Below the pieces are notes generated by a model that made no database searches, was not told where the DNA came from, and saw only the letters and a list, made by a program, of their open reading frames with translations. The position numbers and the translations under genes are program-made. A stretch of DNA of 38,153 nucleotides from an uncultured Oscillospiraceae bacterium (GTDB lineage: Bacteria > Bacillota > Clostridia > Oscillospirales > Oscillospiraceae): NCBI GenBank assembly GCA_934635545.1, contig CAKTZN010000001.1, positions 1 to 38,153 of the forward strand, written 5' to 3'. Below, piece by piece: positions 6,973-13,117 of the stretch (within the stretch, counting starts at the first letter, position 1; each line of letters starts with the position of its first letter).

Positions 6973-8239
6973 ATCTCCCGTCTCGCCGTTGACGGAGCTG
7001 ACGGCCCCGTCGCCCGTCCCGCCGTCGTTGCCGTTCCATATCCCAGCCGTCCAGCGCCATGCCCACGATCCGGTGCAGGCAGTCGTCTCTCAGCAGCCGC
7101 CGGTAGGCGTCGAACTGGACGGCGGTGCACTCGCCGGTGTAATAGGAATATTGCCGCCAGGCGTCAGCCACCTGCCACGGCCAGCGCCAGTTCTTAGAGG
7201 CCCTGAAGTCCTCCTTGCTCATGCCCAGCATCCGGTGCGGCTTCGTCTCCTCCCAGTTGATCCAGCCCATTTCGATCTCGTGCCCGATCCGGCCCGTCAA
7301 CTGGTTGACCACCGCCTCATCCATCGCCGTGCCCAGCGTGTAACCCCAGTGGTGGCGCACCAGGTTTTCCACGTTCCGGTGCTCTTTCCACAGCGTCAGG
7401 TAGGTGGACAGCCACATGCCGCCAGCGTCGATATAGTCCTCAATGCCGGTCTTTTCCCCGGTGCTGTCCGCCAGCTCCGGCAGCACCGGCCAGATCAGCG
7501 CGTTCACCTTGTTGTAGCTTGCCGCCTCCCAACTGTGGTATTTTTTTCTGGCCGGGTCGAACACCTCCGTTGCTGCACGCCACCCGGTCACGGCGTCGCA
7601 GATATACCGTGCCTGCCTTCCGTTCCCGTCCAGCACAATGGCCTCATAGGGCCGGATGTGCCTCTCGCCGATGCCCCAGTCCCAGACGTTGCGCCGGGCC
7701 ATCCAGTACAGCAGCACCAGATACCCGTCGATCACAGCCACGCTGTTGATCAGCAGTTGGTACACCCTGCCCTTCCGCAGGTCGGCAGCCTTCGTCAGGC
7801 ACAGATCCTGCCCGCAGAAGGGGCAGTCGAGGTGATCACTTTCGCCGAGCTGTATGGTGTCCGCCCGCCAGCAGTGTTCGTCCTCCATGGCTGGGACGCC
7901 CTCGTAGAACTGGCCGTCCTCGCCCTGCATGATCTCAATGCCAGCAGCAACACCGTATTTCCCTTTGCTGACGTATCCGGTGATAAAGTCCTCGTGGCAG
8001 GCGGTGCAGGTGCACCGCCCGCCCCACATGGTCTTTTTCGTATTCTCGTAGCGATCCCAATCCTCCGGCTCCATCGTCCGCATGATACCGTCCCTATCGT
8101 AGGCCGTCACGCTCTCCCGCCGGAAGATGCAGAAATGCCCGCCCAGACTGTCCAGATTCTCCGCCCACACCCAGTGTTCCAATTCTCCCGGTGGCTCCTT
8201 GGGCAGCAGCGCCGCCAGGTCTTTCGCCCCGCGCGTCAT
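6881..8239 (-). CDS. PcfJ-like protein with aberrant C-terminal tail
   Basis: The frame encodes 452 aa from an ATG at 8239 with GGGGGAG upstream, 12 bp after the previous stop. There are two Cys pairs in the N-terminal half (CTCTACHE about 77-84 and CPFCGQDLC about 139-147), a beta-rich middle, and a C-terminal helical part (MLGMSKEDFRASKNWRW). The layout is that of PcfJ-like proteins found in phages and conjugative elements beside PcfK-like genes; the molecular role is not well defined. After about residue 395 (ALDGWDME) the composition changes to an Arg-rich tail that is an out-of-frame reading of the tail-fibre gene. The native C-terminus has probably been replaced at a deletion junction. 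The family name is from pattern memory. Confidence 0.62.
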   Translation of the reverse strand: MTRGAKDLAALLPKEPPGELEHWVWAENLDSLGGHFCIFRRESVTAYDRDGIMRTMEPEDWDRYENTKKTMWGGRCTCTACHEDFITGYVSKGKYGVAAGIEIMQGEDGQFYEGVPAMEDEHCWRADTIQLGESDHLDCPFCGQDLCLTKAADLRKGRVYQLLINSVAVIDGYLVLLYWMARRNVWDWGIGERHIRPYEAIVLDGNGRQARYICDAVTGWRAATEVFDPARKKYHSWEAASYNKVNALIWPVLPELADSTGEKTGIEDYIDAGGMWLSTYLTLWKEHRNVENLVRHHWGYTLGTAMDEAVVNQLTGRIGHEIEMGWINWEETKPHRMLGMSKEDFRASKNWRWPWQVADAWRQYSYYTGECTAVQFDAYRRLLRDDCLHRIVGMALDGWDMERQRRRDGRRGRQLRQRRDGRCEDNACCQCRRDRRRRYPGRSYSVANQRCV

Positions 8240-8251
8240 GGCCGCTCCCCC

Positions 8252-8599
8252 TTACAGAAAGTCCGCCAGGTCGATCGTAACGCCCCTGGCGGAAGGCTTC
8301 TGCGCCGCGGCCTGTCCCCTGGGCGGCAGTCCGTAGAACCTTCGCAGGACGTCCTCCGCCTCCGCCGGTGTCACACACCCGCAGTTGCCCACCCTGTTCT
8401 TCCGGGCCTGCTCGGCGATCTTCTTCTCCGCATCCGTCAGCGTCATGCCGCCGCCGGACAGATCCTTCAGCAGAAGATCAGCAAGAGCCGGTTCGGCGCG
8501 GAGCATGTCCTTCAACTGCTCTCCCGCCATCCATACCGGTCCCCGTTCCTTGGGCTGCTGGGCTTCAATGGCCGCCACAGCCTCCTCAAATGCACGCAT
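8252..8599 (-). CDS. AcrIIA9/PcfK-like small protein (candidate Cas9 inhibitor)
   Basis: A 115-aa protein starts ATG at 8599 after GAGGAGGATATGT. The second half, QLKDMLRAEPALADLLLKD followed by EKKIAEQARKNRVGNCGCVT and AEDVLRRFYGL, follows the layout I associate with the PcfK/AcrIIA9 family: a short helical repeat, a Lys-rich helix, VGNC, then a Glu/Val-rich helix ending in YFG-type residues. AcrIIA9 proteins inhibit type II-A Cas9, although many family members are of unknown activity. It lies directly upstream of the PcfJ-like gene, matching the usual PcfK-PcfJ pairing. Family membership is moderately supported; inhibitor activity is inference only. Confidence 0.55.
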   Translation of the reverse strand: MRAFEEAVAAIEAQQPKERGPVWMAGEQLKDMLRAEPALADLLLKDLSGGGMTLTDAEKKIAEQARKNRVGNCGCVTPAEAEDVLRRFYGLPPRGQAAAQKPSARGVTIDLADFL

Positions 8600-8617
8600 A
8601 CATATCCTCCTCTTTTG

Positions 8618-8950
8618 TCACCTGCGGGAGCTCTCCCGCAGGAAATGCTTCTTCCAGTACCGCCGCCGGGCGGCCTGCTCCTCTGCTTCCTCCGCGGCCC
8701 GCAGCTTCTGGCAGGGTTCGCACTCCACGCCCTCGCCATTGAAGAACCGCTTGCACCGGACGCACATGTTCCGGATCGCCTCCGTCTTCTTCACCAGCTC
8801 ACACTGCCAGAAAATCTCCGCCCACTTCACGTTCCAGAACCGGGCCGCTTCCAGTGTGGCCTGCTCCCAGTCCTGCGCGATCACCGGTACCTGGACGTGG
8901 CCCGGCGCCTTGACGAACCACAGGTAATCCTTCTTTTTCGCCGTCGCCAT
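8618..8950 (-). CDS. Small Cys4 phage protein (unknown function)
   Basis: A 110-aa protein uses the ATG at 8950, eight bases after GGAGG; an in-frame GTG at 8959 is less likely. The N-terminus KDYLWFVKAPGHVQVPVIAQ looks like a small beta domain. A zinc-knuckle-like CVRCKRFF...CEPC (about 61-76) follows, then a very basic and acidic helix. No known family is recognised. It belongs to the tightly packed leftward early operon. Confidence 0.68.
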   Translation of the reverse strand: MATAKKKDYLWFVKAPGHVQVPVIAQDWEQATLEAARFWNVKWAEIFWQCELVKKTEAIRNMCVRCKRFFNGEGVECEPCQKLRAAEEAEEQAARRRYWKKHFLRESSRR

Positions 8951-8955
8951 GGCCG

Positions 8956-9183
8956 TCACCTCCTTCCGTGGTTGTGCTGGTGCCGGTAGTACTTGTCCCG
9001 CTGCCGCTTCGCCCCGGCGTCCAGCATGTATTTCTTTTCCGCCTGCGCCGCCCGCAGGTCATAGAGCTTGTCCCGCTCCGCCCGCCATTCGGCGTAGCCG
9101 TGCGGGCACCGCGTCGTGCAGTCCATGCCCCGATCCGGACAGTCCTTCACGCACGGGCTCCCGTGATAGCCCTGCCCGCTCAT
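8956..9183 (-). CDS. Small Cys/His-rich phage protein (unknown function)
   Basis: A 75-aa protein starts ATG at 9183 after AAGGAGCGTGAA. Four cysteines (CVKDCPDRGMDCTTRC) lie in the first third and could bind zinc, followed by a charged helix and a His-rich end (RHQHNHGRR). The start codon overlaps the stop of the upstream gene (ATGA), which points to translational coupling. A longer in-frame reading up to 9420 exists but is only the antisense-like extension of neighbouring frames. Similar short Cys-rich proteins are common in clostridial phage early operons; function unknown. Confidence 0.66.
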   Translation of the reverse strand: MSGQGYHGSPCVKDCPDRGMDCTTRCPHGYAEWRAERDKLYDLRAAQAEKKYMLDAGAKRQRDKYYRHQHNHGRR

Positions 9184-9371
9184 TTCACGCTCCTTTTCGT
9201 TTCGTAGGGGCCGACGACTCTGTCGGCCCGCTGCTGATGGGCCTTGCGATCCCCGATGGATGCTGCGGCGGCATAGCCGCCCCGGCCCTCCAGCCTGTCC
9301 ACCAGGTGCAGCACCCCGCAGGCCAGCCGCCACGCGCCCACGATCAGGCAGATGTACGTCAGCGCCGTCAT
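9180..9371 (-). CDS. Small single-span membrane protein with repeat-derived C-terminus
   Basis: A 63-aa protein starts ATG at 9371, overlapping the previous stop, and ends overlapping the next start. A hydrophobic N-terminal segment (LTYICLIVGAWRLACGVLHL) is probably one membrane span. The last 15 residues (ADRVVGPYETK...) are encoded by a copy of the GTAGGGGC-hairpin repeat also found at 37672-37752, so part of the protein is repeat-derived. Four-base overlaps on both sides support it as a real operon member. Function unknown. Confidence 0.6.
   Translation of the reverse strand: MTALTYICLIVGAWRLACGVLHLVDRLEGRGGYAAAASIGDRKAHQQRADRVVGPYETKRSVK
9204..9229. repeat. Copy of a GTAGGGGC hairpin repeat
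   Basis: The stem GGGCCGAC/GTCGGCCC (loop gactct) is preceded by GTA. It is the same unit as the two at 37672-37698 and 37722-37752. It lies inside the 3' end of the small membrane-protein gene of the prophage. Confidence 0.7.
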
Positions 9372-9589
9372 GCGTCCGCTGCCCCCAGCAGCAGCTCGTC
9401 CCAGGTGGCGATCCGGTCACTGCCCTTCACCTGTACCTGATACTGCCAGAACCCGCTCTTCCGCGTGGCCCGCAGCACCGTGCCCTCCGGTGCGCGCCCA
9501 CCGTTTTCCTCGCAGGCCCGCGGCGCGAAGTTGACCACCCGGTCGCCCTCGGCAAACCGCGCCCCCCGGTTCTTTTTCTTCCTGCCCAT
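9368..9589 (-). CDS. Small basic SH3-like phage protein (unknown function)
   Basis: A 73-aa protein starts ATG at 9589 after AAAGGAGGACATCAG. After a Lys/Arg-rich start (MGRKKKNRGARFAEGDRV) the pattern GDRVVNFAPRAC...GTVLRATRKSGFWQYQVQ...ATWDELLL suggests a small SH3-like beta barrel, of the kind that binds nucleic acid or protein. It is followed by ATGA coupling to the membrane-protein gene. No specific family is recognised. Confidence 0.68.
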   Translation of the reverse strand: MGRKKKNRGARFAEGDRVVNFAPRACEENGGRAPEGTVLRATRKSGFWQYQVQVKGSDRIATWDELLLGAADA

Positions 9590-9604
9590 CTGATGTCCTC
9601 CTTT

Positions 9605-9844
9605 TCAGTACCGCAGGGCCGCGCGCATTTCCTCCACCGGAATATGCAGCCCTCGCCCCAGCTTCCGAAGCTGCTCCACAGTCAGCTTGCTGGGGTCTTT
9701 CTTTCGTGCGTACAGCGTCCGCAGGGCCATTCCGGCCATCTGTGCCATCCGCTCCTGCCCCACGCCCTCTGCCGCTGCGGCGCCCCACAGCAGCTTTACC
9801 AGCGCGTCATTCTCTGGCTTTCGCCCCAGATTTGTCCTCGGCAT
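9605..9844 (-). CDS. Small helix-turn-helix regulator (XRE/Cro-like)
   Basis: A 79-aa protein starts ATG at 9844 after GAGGAGGGCGGCGT. The segment ERMAQMAGMALRTLYARKKDPSKLTVEQLRKLGRGLHI has the helix-turn-helix layout of XRE proteins, with the recognition helix around ALRTLYARKK. It is encoded in the early leftward operon, where a Cro-like or excision-control role would be expected; that is positional inference. Confidence 0.75.
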   Translation of the reverse strand: MPRTNLGRKPENDALVKLLWGAAAAEGVGQERMAQMAGMALRTLYARKKDPSKLTVEQLRKLGRGLHIPVEEMRAALRY

Positions 9845-9858
9845 ACGCCGCCCTCCTC

Positions 9859-10011
9859 TCAGCTCTTCGGCTCGCTGCGCTGGGTCTCGGCGCTCTTCGC
9901 ACCGTCGGCCAGCCCTGCGCCATAGGCCACCAGCAGCGCCCGCTGCTGCTCACTCATGGTCTCCATTCGCTCCGCCAGCTTGCGGATCGCCGCCTGTTCC
10001 TTCTCTGACAT
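9859..10011 (-). CDS. Small helical phage protein, first gene of the leftward operon
   Basis: A 50-aa protein starts ATG at 10011 after AGGAGGAAAAAAG. Sequence pattern: MSEKEQAAIRKLAERMETM, then SEQQRALLVAYGAGLADG. Such short Met-Ser-Glu-Lys proteins with a 'Leu-Ala-Glu ... Gly-x-Gly-x-Ala-x-Gly' helix recur beside the early promoter of clostridial prophages; their role is unknown. Strong ribosome site and exact spacing to the next gene (14 bp) support translation. Confidence 0.7.
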   Translation of the reverse strand: MSEKEQAAIRKLAERMETMSEQQRALLVAYGAGLADGAKSAETQRSEPKS

Positions 10012-10077
10012 TCTTTTTTCCTCCTATTGTTGCATTTTATGTGATTTTATGATTTACTGTTCATGAGGTGGTCTCTC
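10012..10077. promoter_or_regulatory. Divergent intergenic region of the early operon and the YHYH-KTSC gene
   Basis: This 66-bp AT-rich gap separates the leftward operon (start 10011) from the rightward gene (start 10078). Two TCATGA hexamers (10061-10066 and 10076-10081) flank the rightward ribosome site GAGGTGG. TATGAT at 10048-10053 could be a rightward -10, but no well-spaced -35 is seen. It may hold operators for the XRE regulators; nothing firmer can be said. Confidence 0.4.
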
Positions 10078-10890
10078 ATGAAGCGTATCTCCGTCTTGCT
10101 GATAACCATTTTGCTGCTTTTGCTTACCGTGCCCGCATACGCCCACCCCGGAAGGACTGACACCAACGGCGGCCACTATAACCGCTCCACCGGCGAATAT
10201 CACTACCATCACGGCTACCCGGAGCATCAGCATCCGGGCGGCGTCTGCCCCTATGACTTCAAGGACACGACCGGCCACAACAGCGGCACGTCCTCCGGTA
10301 GTTCCGGCAGCGGAAATTCCTCCGGCTACTCCGGCAGCGGCAGCACCACGCCTTCCGTCCGGCGTAGCGATTCTTCCGCCGGTAACGCCACAAACAGTTG
10401 GGTGGACACCCTCATATCATGGATCAAGAATATCGCAGCCGTCATTTTAGCTGTCGCTGTTTTTGGTTTCGCCATAATTCCCGTCGCCGCTGTCTTCATC
10501 GACGCGACTTTTGATAAGCTCAAATCTGTGATAAAACGTCGCAAGCCTAGGCGTCTCGAAGAACCAACCACACGCCCCGACGAACATCCTCCGCTGCCGC
10601 CAGCGCCGCCGAAAAAGGCGCCCCATCGGCTTGATCTGTCCGATCGTTTCGAGGTGATCTGCGGCTTCCGGACTGTCACCCTCTACGGCCTGCCCGCCAT
10701 CCGCATTTCCCATGTGGGCTATCTCCGCGACACGCAGCAGCTTTTCATCCGCTTCCGCGATGACAACAGCGTGCTCCTCTATGATGACGTGCCGCTGGCC
10801 GTGTGCAGTGAGTTTGTGCGCTCCAGTTTCCCCGACCAGTATTACGACATCCTGATCGACCGGCATTTTCCGGTTCAACGGCTCGTATAG
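10078..10890 (+). CDS. Exported YHYH protein with transmembrane span and C-terminal KTSC domain
   Basis: A 270-aa protein uses the ATG at 10078, with GAGGTGG six bases upstream. There is a signal peptide (ISVLLITILLLLLTVPAYA). A His-rich HPGRTDTNGGHYNRSTGEYHY and YHHGYPEHQH segment (about 25-50) follows, resembling YHYH domains. Then comes a Gly/Ser linker, a strong membrane span (about 118-142), a Pro-rich cytosolic linker, and a C-terminal KTSC-like domain (about 205-265, VGYLRDTQQLFIRFRDDNSV ... YDDVPLAVCSEF ... HFPVQRL). KTSC domains occur in phage and host proteins of unclear biochemical role, sometimes linked to nucleic-acid enzymes. The gene stands alone between early operon and repressor, a lysogenic-conversion position. 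The combination is unusual. Confidence 0.7.
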   Translation: MKRISVLLITILLLLLTVPAYAHPGRTDTNGGHYNRSTGEYHYHHGYPEHQHPGGVCPYDFKDTTGHNSGTSSGSSGSGNSSGYSGSGSTTPSVRRSDSSAGNATNSWVDTLISWIKNIAAVILAVAVFGFAIIPVAAVFIDATFDKLKSVIKRRKPRRLEEPTTRPDEHPPLPPAPPKKAPHRLDLSDRFEVICGFRTVTLYGLPAIRISHVGYLRDTQQLFIRFRDDNSVLLYDDVPLAVCSEFVRSSFPDQYYDILIDRHFPVQRLV

Positions 10891-10957
10891 CTTTGTTGTT
10901 ATGTGACTATAATAAGTCTTGTAAAAACATTTGTCAATAGCTTTTTGTGTTTTTGCG

Positions 10958-10995
10958 ACTTTTTTGTTGACAAAGTTGTTTTCCTGTGATTTAAT
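10958..10995 (+). promoter_or_regulatory. Promoter and putative operator of the CI-like repressor
   Basis: TTGACA (10967-10972), 17-bp spacer, TTTAAT (10990-10995). The inverted repeat ACTTT(N9)AAAGT (10958-10976) overlaps the -35, and TTGTCAA at 10931 mirrors TTGACAA at 10967. These are candidate operator half-sites for autoregulation. Confidence 0.68.
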
Positions 10996-11017
10996 AAGTG
11001 GCAAGGGGGATACCATT

Positions 11018-11383
11018 ATGAACGAGAGAATAAAAGAGCTGCGAAAGGCACTTGGCCTTACGCAGCAGGAGTTTTCTGAAAAAATCGGAATAAAGCGCAA
11101 TACCGTCGCGCAGTATGAAACGGGACGCAATCTCCCCATTGACGCTGTTATTTCCCTTATTTGCCGGGAATTTCGCGTCAACGAAACGTGGCTGCGCACC
11201 GGCGAGGGGGAGATGTTCCAGTCTGTTGACCGCGAGAAGGAGATCGCCGCCTTTGTGGCTTCTGTCTTGGGCGATCCGGAAAAGGACTTCCAACGTCGTT
11301 TTATTTCCGTGCTGGCCCAGCTCTCCGTTGACCAGTGGGAGCTGATGGCCGACTTCGCCGAAAAGCTGAACCAGGAGAAATAA
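11018..11383 (+). CDS. CI-like XRE repressor
   Basis: A 121-aa protein starts ATG at 11018 after AAGGGGG; an upstream in-frame start at 10931 lies within the promoter and is rejected. The N-terminal helix-turn-helix (IKELRKALGLTQQEFSEKIG ... TVAQYETGRN, residues 4-40) is textbook XRE/lambda-CI type. The C-terminal part lacks a LexA/CI peptidase Ser-Lys dyad, so induction by RecA-driven self-cleavage is not indicated. It stands between two terminators/promoters, opposite the early operon, and most likely maintains lysogeny. Confidence 0.85.
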   Translation: MNERIKELRKALGLTQQEFSEKIGIKRNTVAQYETGRNLPIDAVISLICREFRVNETWLRTGEGEMFQSVDREKEIAAFVASVLGDPEKDFQRRFISVLAQLSVDQWELMADFAEKLNQEK

Positions 11384-11418
11384 AAAAGAGAGCTGTCGTT
11401 TCGACAGCTCTCTTTTTT
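11382..11418. terminator. Terminator after the repressor
   Basis: The hairpin GAGAGCTGTCG-TTT-CGACAGCTCTC has A-run and T-run flanks. It lies between convergent genes (repressor rightward, 34-aa ORF leftward), so it can act in both directions. Confidence 0.9.
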
Positions 11419-11521
11419 ACCGTTGCAGCCCTACCACGAACGCCAGGATGATCTCCAGAACAGGCGGCGTGGCTTTTTTCAGCTCCGCCACGATGGCGGC
11501 GATGATCTCCTCTCTGTTCAT
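11417..11521 (-). CDS. 34-aa small protein downstream of the XRE regulator
   Basis: The ATG at 11521 follows AGGAGAAAGATTG. The product, beginning MNREEIIAAIVAELKKATPP and ending in a hydrophobic EIILAFVVGLQ, would be one amphipathic and one hydrophobic helix. It is 11 bp downstream of the XRE regulator gene and ends in the shared terminator, so it is probably co-transcribed with it. No family is recognised; a small regulator-associated or membrane peptide is possible. Confidence 0.5.
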   Translation of the reverse strand: MNREEIIAAIVAELKKATPPVLEIILAFVVGLQR

Positions 11522-11532
11522 CAATCTTTCTC

Positions 11533-11763
11533 CTATCTTCTCTGTTCCTCTTCCGCTGCTGTTGTTTTTTCCGCCATATCACCCCACAGTTCTTCCACCG
11601 TTGTGTGCAGCTCCCGCGCGATCCGCAGCGCCGTCGTCACCTTCGGCACATGTTCGCCCCGTTCAATGGCGCTCATAGCCGTGCTGGATATCCCCACCCG
11701 CCGGGCGATCTCCCGCTGCGTGATCCCGTAATAACTTCTCAGGTCGCTGATCTTGCCGTTCAT
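11533..11763 (-). CDS. XRE-family regulator divergent from the integrase
   Basis: A 76-aa protein is read from the ATG at 11763, with AGGAT upstream; an ATG at 11769 lies too close to that site. The sequence KISDLRSYYGITQREIARRV ... AMSAIERGEHVPKV is a complete XRE helix-turn-helix followed by a short helix and an acidic tail. It faces the integrase across a region with a perfect palindrome and a flanking inverted repeat. The likely job is control of integrase/excision and of itself. Confidence 0.85.
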   Translation of the reverse strand: MNGKISDLRSYYGITQREIARRVGISSTAMSAIERGEHVPKVTTALRIARELHTTVEELWGDMAEKTTAAEEEQRR

Positions 11764-11783
11764 GCCCATATCCTATCACACCT

Positions 11784-11886
11784 TTTCGGCAAAATGTTAA
11801 AAATGCAAACTTTAGTTTGCACTTTTCATAAAATAATATTCTTTTTGCCGAAATAGGTTGTTTTTTTGCAGTCAGTGCGTTATATT
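11784..11886. promoter_or_regulatory. Operator/promoter region between XRE regulator and integrase
   Basis: A perfect 18-bp palindrome TGCAAACTTTAGTTTGCA occupies 11804-11821. It is bracketed by an inverted pair, TTTCGGCAAAA (11784-11794) and TTTTGCCGAAA (11843-11853). The integrase promoter is TTGTTT (11858-11863), 17 bp, TATATT (11881-11886), so the right-hand repeat lies just upstream of its -35. The palindromes are candidate binding sites for the divergent XRE protein. Confidence 0.65.
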
Positions 11887-11920
11887 GCTCTTAGAGCAGC
11901 AATCAAGGAAGGGGTATCAC

Positions 11921-13075
11921 ATGATCTGTAAGTCCTGTCAGCGGGAAATTCCTGATGTCTCTATATACTGCATGTTCTGCGGCGAGAAGGTACTAAAGGA
12001 GCGCCGTAAAAGGGGAGAGGTGCGCACCCCCACAGCAAAGCAGCTTCCCAGTGGCGCGTGGTTCTGCCGTGTCCGCGTCGGCGGGCAAGATGTTTCCATC
12101 ACCCGCAGTACAAAAGAAGAAGCCATTGCTGAAGCGATGGCCGTCAAGGCGGGCATTAAAGCCCCTGAAAAAGCCCGCTCCAGCATGACGCTGGAACAGG
12201 CTTATGAAAAGTATATTGAATCCCGCAGCGGTGTGATCTCGCCCTCCACCGAAGCCGGATATAAGCGCCTGCAAAAGAACACCTTCCAAAAGCTGATGCC
12301 GATGCAGCTCTCCGGTATCACCGCCGAGCATATCCAGCGTGAAGTCGGCAGCATGGCCAAAAATGGGAAAAGCCCCAAGTATGTCCGCAATGCCGAGGGT
12401 CTGCTGATCTCCGTGCTGAAGCAATTCCTGCCGGATGCGCAGTTTTCTGTCATCCTCCCGCAGAAGAAGAAAACGGAGCTTCGACAGATCGAGGACGCCG
12501 AGATTGGAAAGATCATGAAGGCCTTCGCCGGTTCTGAAATGGAGCTGCCTGTGCTCATGGCGCTGTGGATGGGCATGCGCATGTCTGAGATACGCGGCGC
12601 CAGATACGAGGATATCAAGGACGGCAAGCTCCACATCTGCCGCGCCATTGTTTCCGATAAAAACGGCGCTGATACCATCAAACCACCTAAAACCTTTTCC
12701 GGTGACCGCTGGGTGTCCATCCCGGCCCACATCCAGACCTTGATAGATTCCACCGGCTTGAAGGAGGGCTTTCTTGTTCCGTTTTCAGGGCAGGCGATTT
12801 ACAAGCGCTTCGTCCGTGGTCTGGATGCAGCAGGGATCCCGCACTGTCGCTTCCATGATCTCCGTCACGCCAATGCCGCCATCATGGTGCGTCTTGGCAT
12901 TGAGTCCAAATATGCGCAGGAGCGTAACGGCTGGTCATCCGACCGTATGTATAAGCAAGTGTACGCCTACACTATGGAGGACAAGATGGCAGAAACCGAC
13001 AAGGCCATAAACAGTTATTTTGACAACAAAATGACAACGGACATCCCAAAAAGTGAGGAATCATGCGGTGCATAA
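11921..13075 (+). CDS. int: Tyrosine integrase with N-terminal zinc ribbon
   Basis: A 384-aa protein uses the ATG at 11921 after AAGGAAGGGG; an upstream in-frame start at 11858 would lie in the promoter. A zinc ribbon (CKSCQREIPDVSIYCMFCG, residues 3-21) precedes an AP2-like arm-binding domain (about 35-80, LPSGAWFCRVRVGGQDVSIT), a SAM-like core-binding domain and the catalytic domain. Visible catalytic residues are Arg in MGMRMSEIRG, HDLRH, the Gly-Trp replacing the usual Gly-His in ERNGWSSD, and the nucleophile Tyr in KQVYAYT. It catalyses integration and excision at the ssrA 3' end. The stop codon is 12 bp from attR, and the last codons contain the right arm-type repeat. Confidence 0.95.
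   Translation: MICKSCQREIPDVSIYCMFCGEKVLKERRKRGEVRTPTAKQLPSGAWFCRVRVGGQDVSITRSTKEEAIAEAMAVKAGIKAPEKARSSMTLEQAYEKYIESRSGVISPSTEAGYKRLQKNTFQKLMPMQLSGITAEHIQREVGSMAKNGKSPKYVRNAEGLLISVLKQFLPDAQFSVILPQKKKTELRQIEDAEIGKIMKAFAGSEMELPVLMALWMGMRMSEIRGARYEDIKDGKLHICRAIVSDKNGADTIKPPKTFSGDRWVSIPAHIQTLIDSTGLKEGFLVPFSGQAIYKRFVRGLDAAGIPHCRFHDLRHANAAIMVRLGIESKYAQERNGWSSDRMYKQVYAYTMEDKMAETDKAINSYFDNKMTTDIPKSEESCGA
13017..13039 (+). repeat. Candidate integrase arm-type site, right arm
   Basis: The segment carries two TGACAAC motifs 11 bp apart, matching 208-230 at 21 of 23 positions. It lies within the last codons of the integrase gene, 49 bp before the attR core. In the excised circle it and the left copy would flank the attP core. 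Confidence 0.6.
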
Positions 13076-13087
13076 GCCTTTATCCCG

Positions 13088-13115
13088 GGGGTTCGACTCC
13101 CCTCGCCTCCACCAA
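13088..13115 (+). other. attR core (28-bp direct repeat)
   Basis: Identical to 47-74. It contains only the T-arm and acceptor end; the bases before it do not continue the ssrA sequence, so this is the displaced copy and not a second tmRNA. Confidence 0.85.
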
Positions 13116-13117
13116 GC

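Larger units (their letters stand above)
47..13115. mobile_element. Degraded prophage / integrative element in ssrA
   Basis: A 28-bp perfect direct repeat (47-74 and 13088-13115) bounds about 13.0 kb. The segment contains a tyrosine integrase next to one end, two XRE regulators in divergent arrangement, a leftward operon of short overlapping phage-type genes, tail-fibre remnants and a diversity-generating retroelement. The left copy of the repeat is the 3' end of ssrA. The host ssrA terminator has been displaced to the far side (13118-13153), and the element supplies its own terminator at 75-117. No terminase, portal, capsid, tape measure or lysis gene is seen, and two gene-fusion junctions suggest internal deletions. 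It is therefore read as a defective prophage rather than an active phage. A satellite or domesticated island is possible. Confidence 0.85.

Noticed and set aside
8956..9420. Longer 154-codon version of the Cys/His-rich protein
   Set aside because: Its first half overlaps two neighbouring coding frames and has no ribosome site. The ATG at 9183 has AAGGAG and overlaps the previous stop.
10931..11383. Longer repressor frame from 10931
   Set aside because: The extension covers the promoter TTGACA-N17-TTTAAT and codes for low-quality sequence; the XRE domain begins at the ATG at 11018.
13088..13115. Second tmRNA or tRNA gene before nrdG
   Set aside because: Only the 28-bp T-arm/acceptor piece is present; the preceding bases do not fold into the rest of the molecule. 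It is the attR core.
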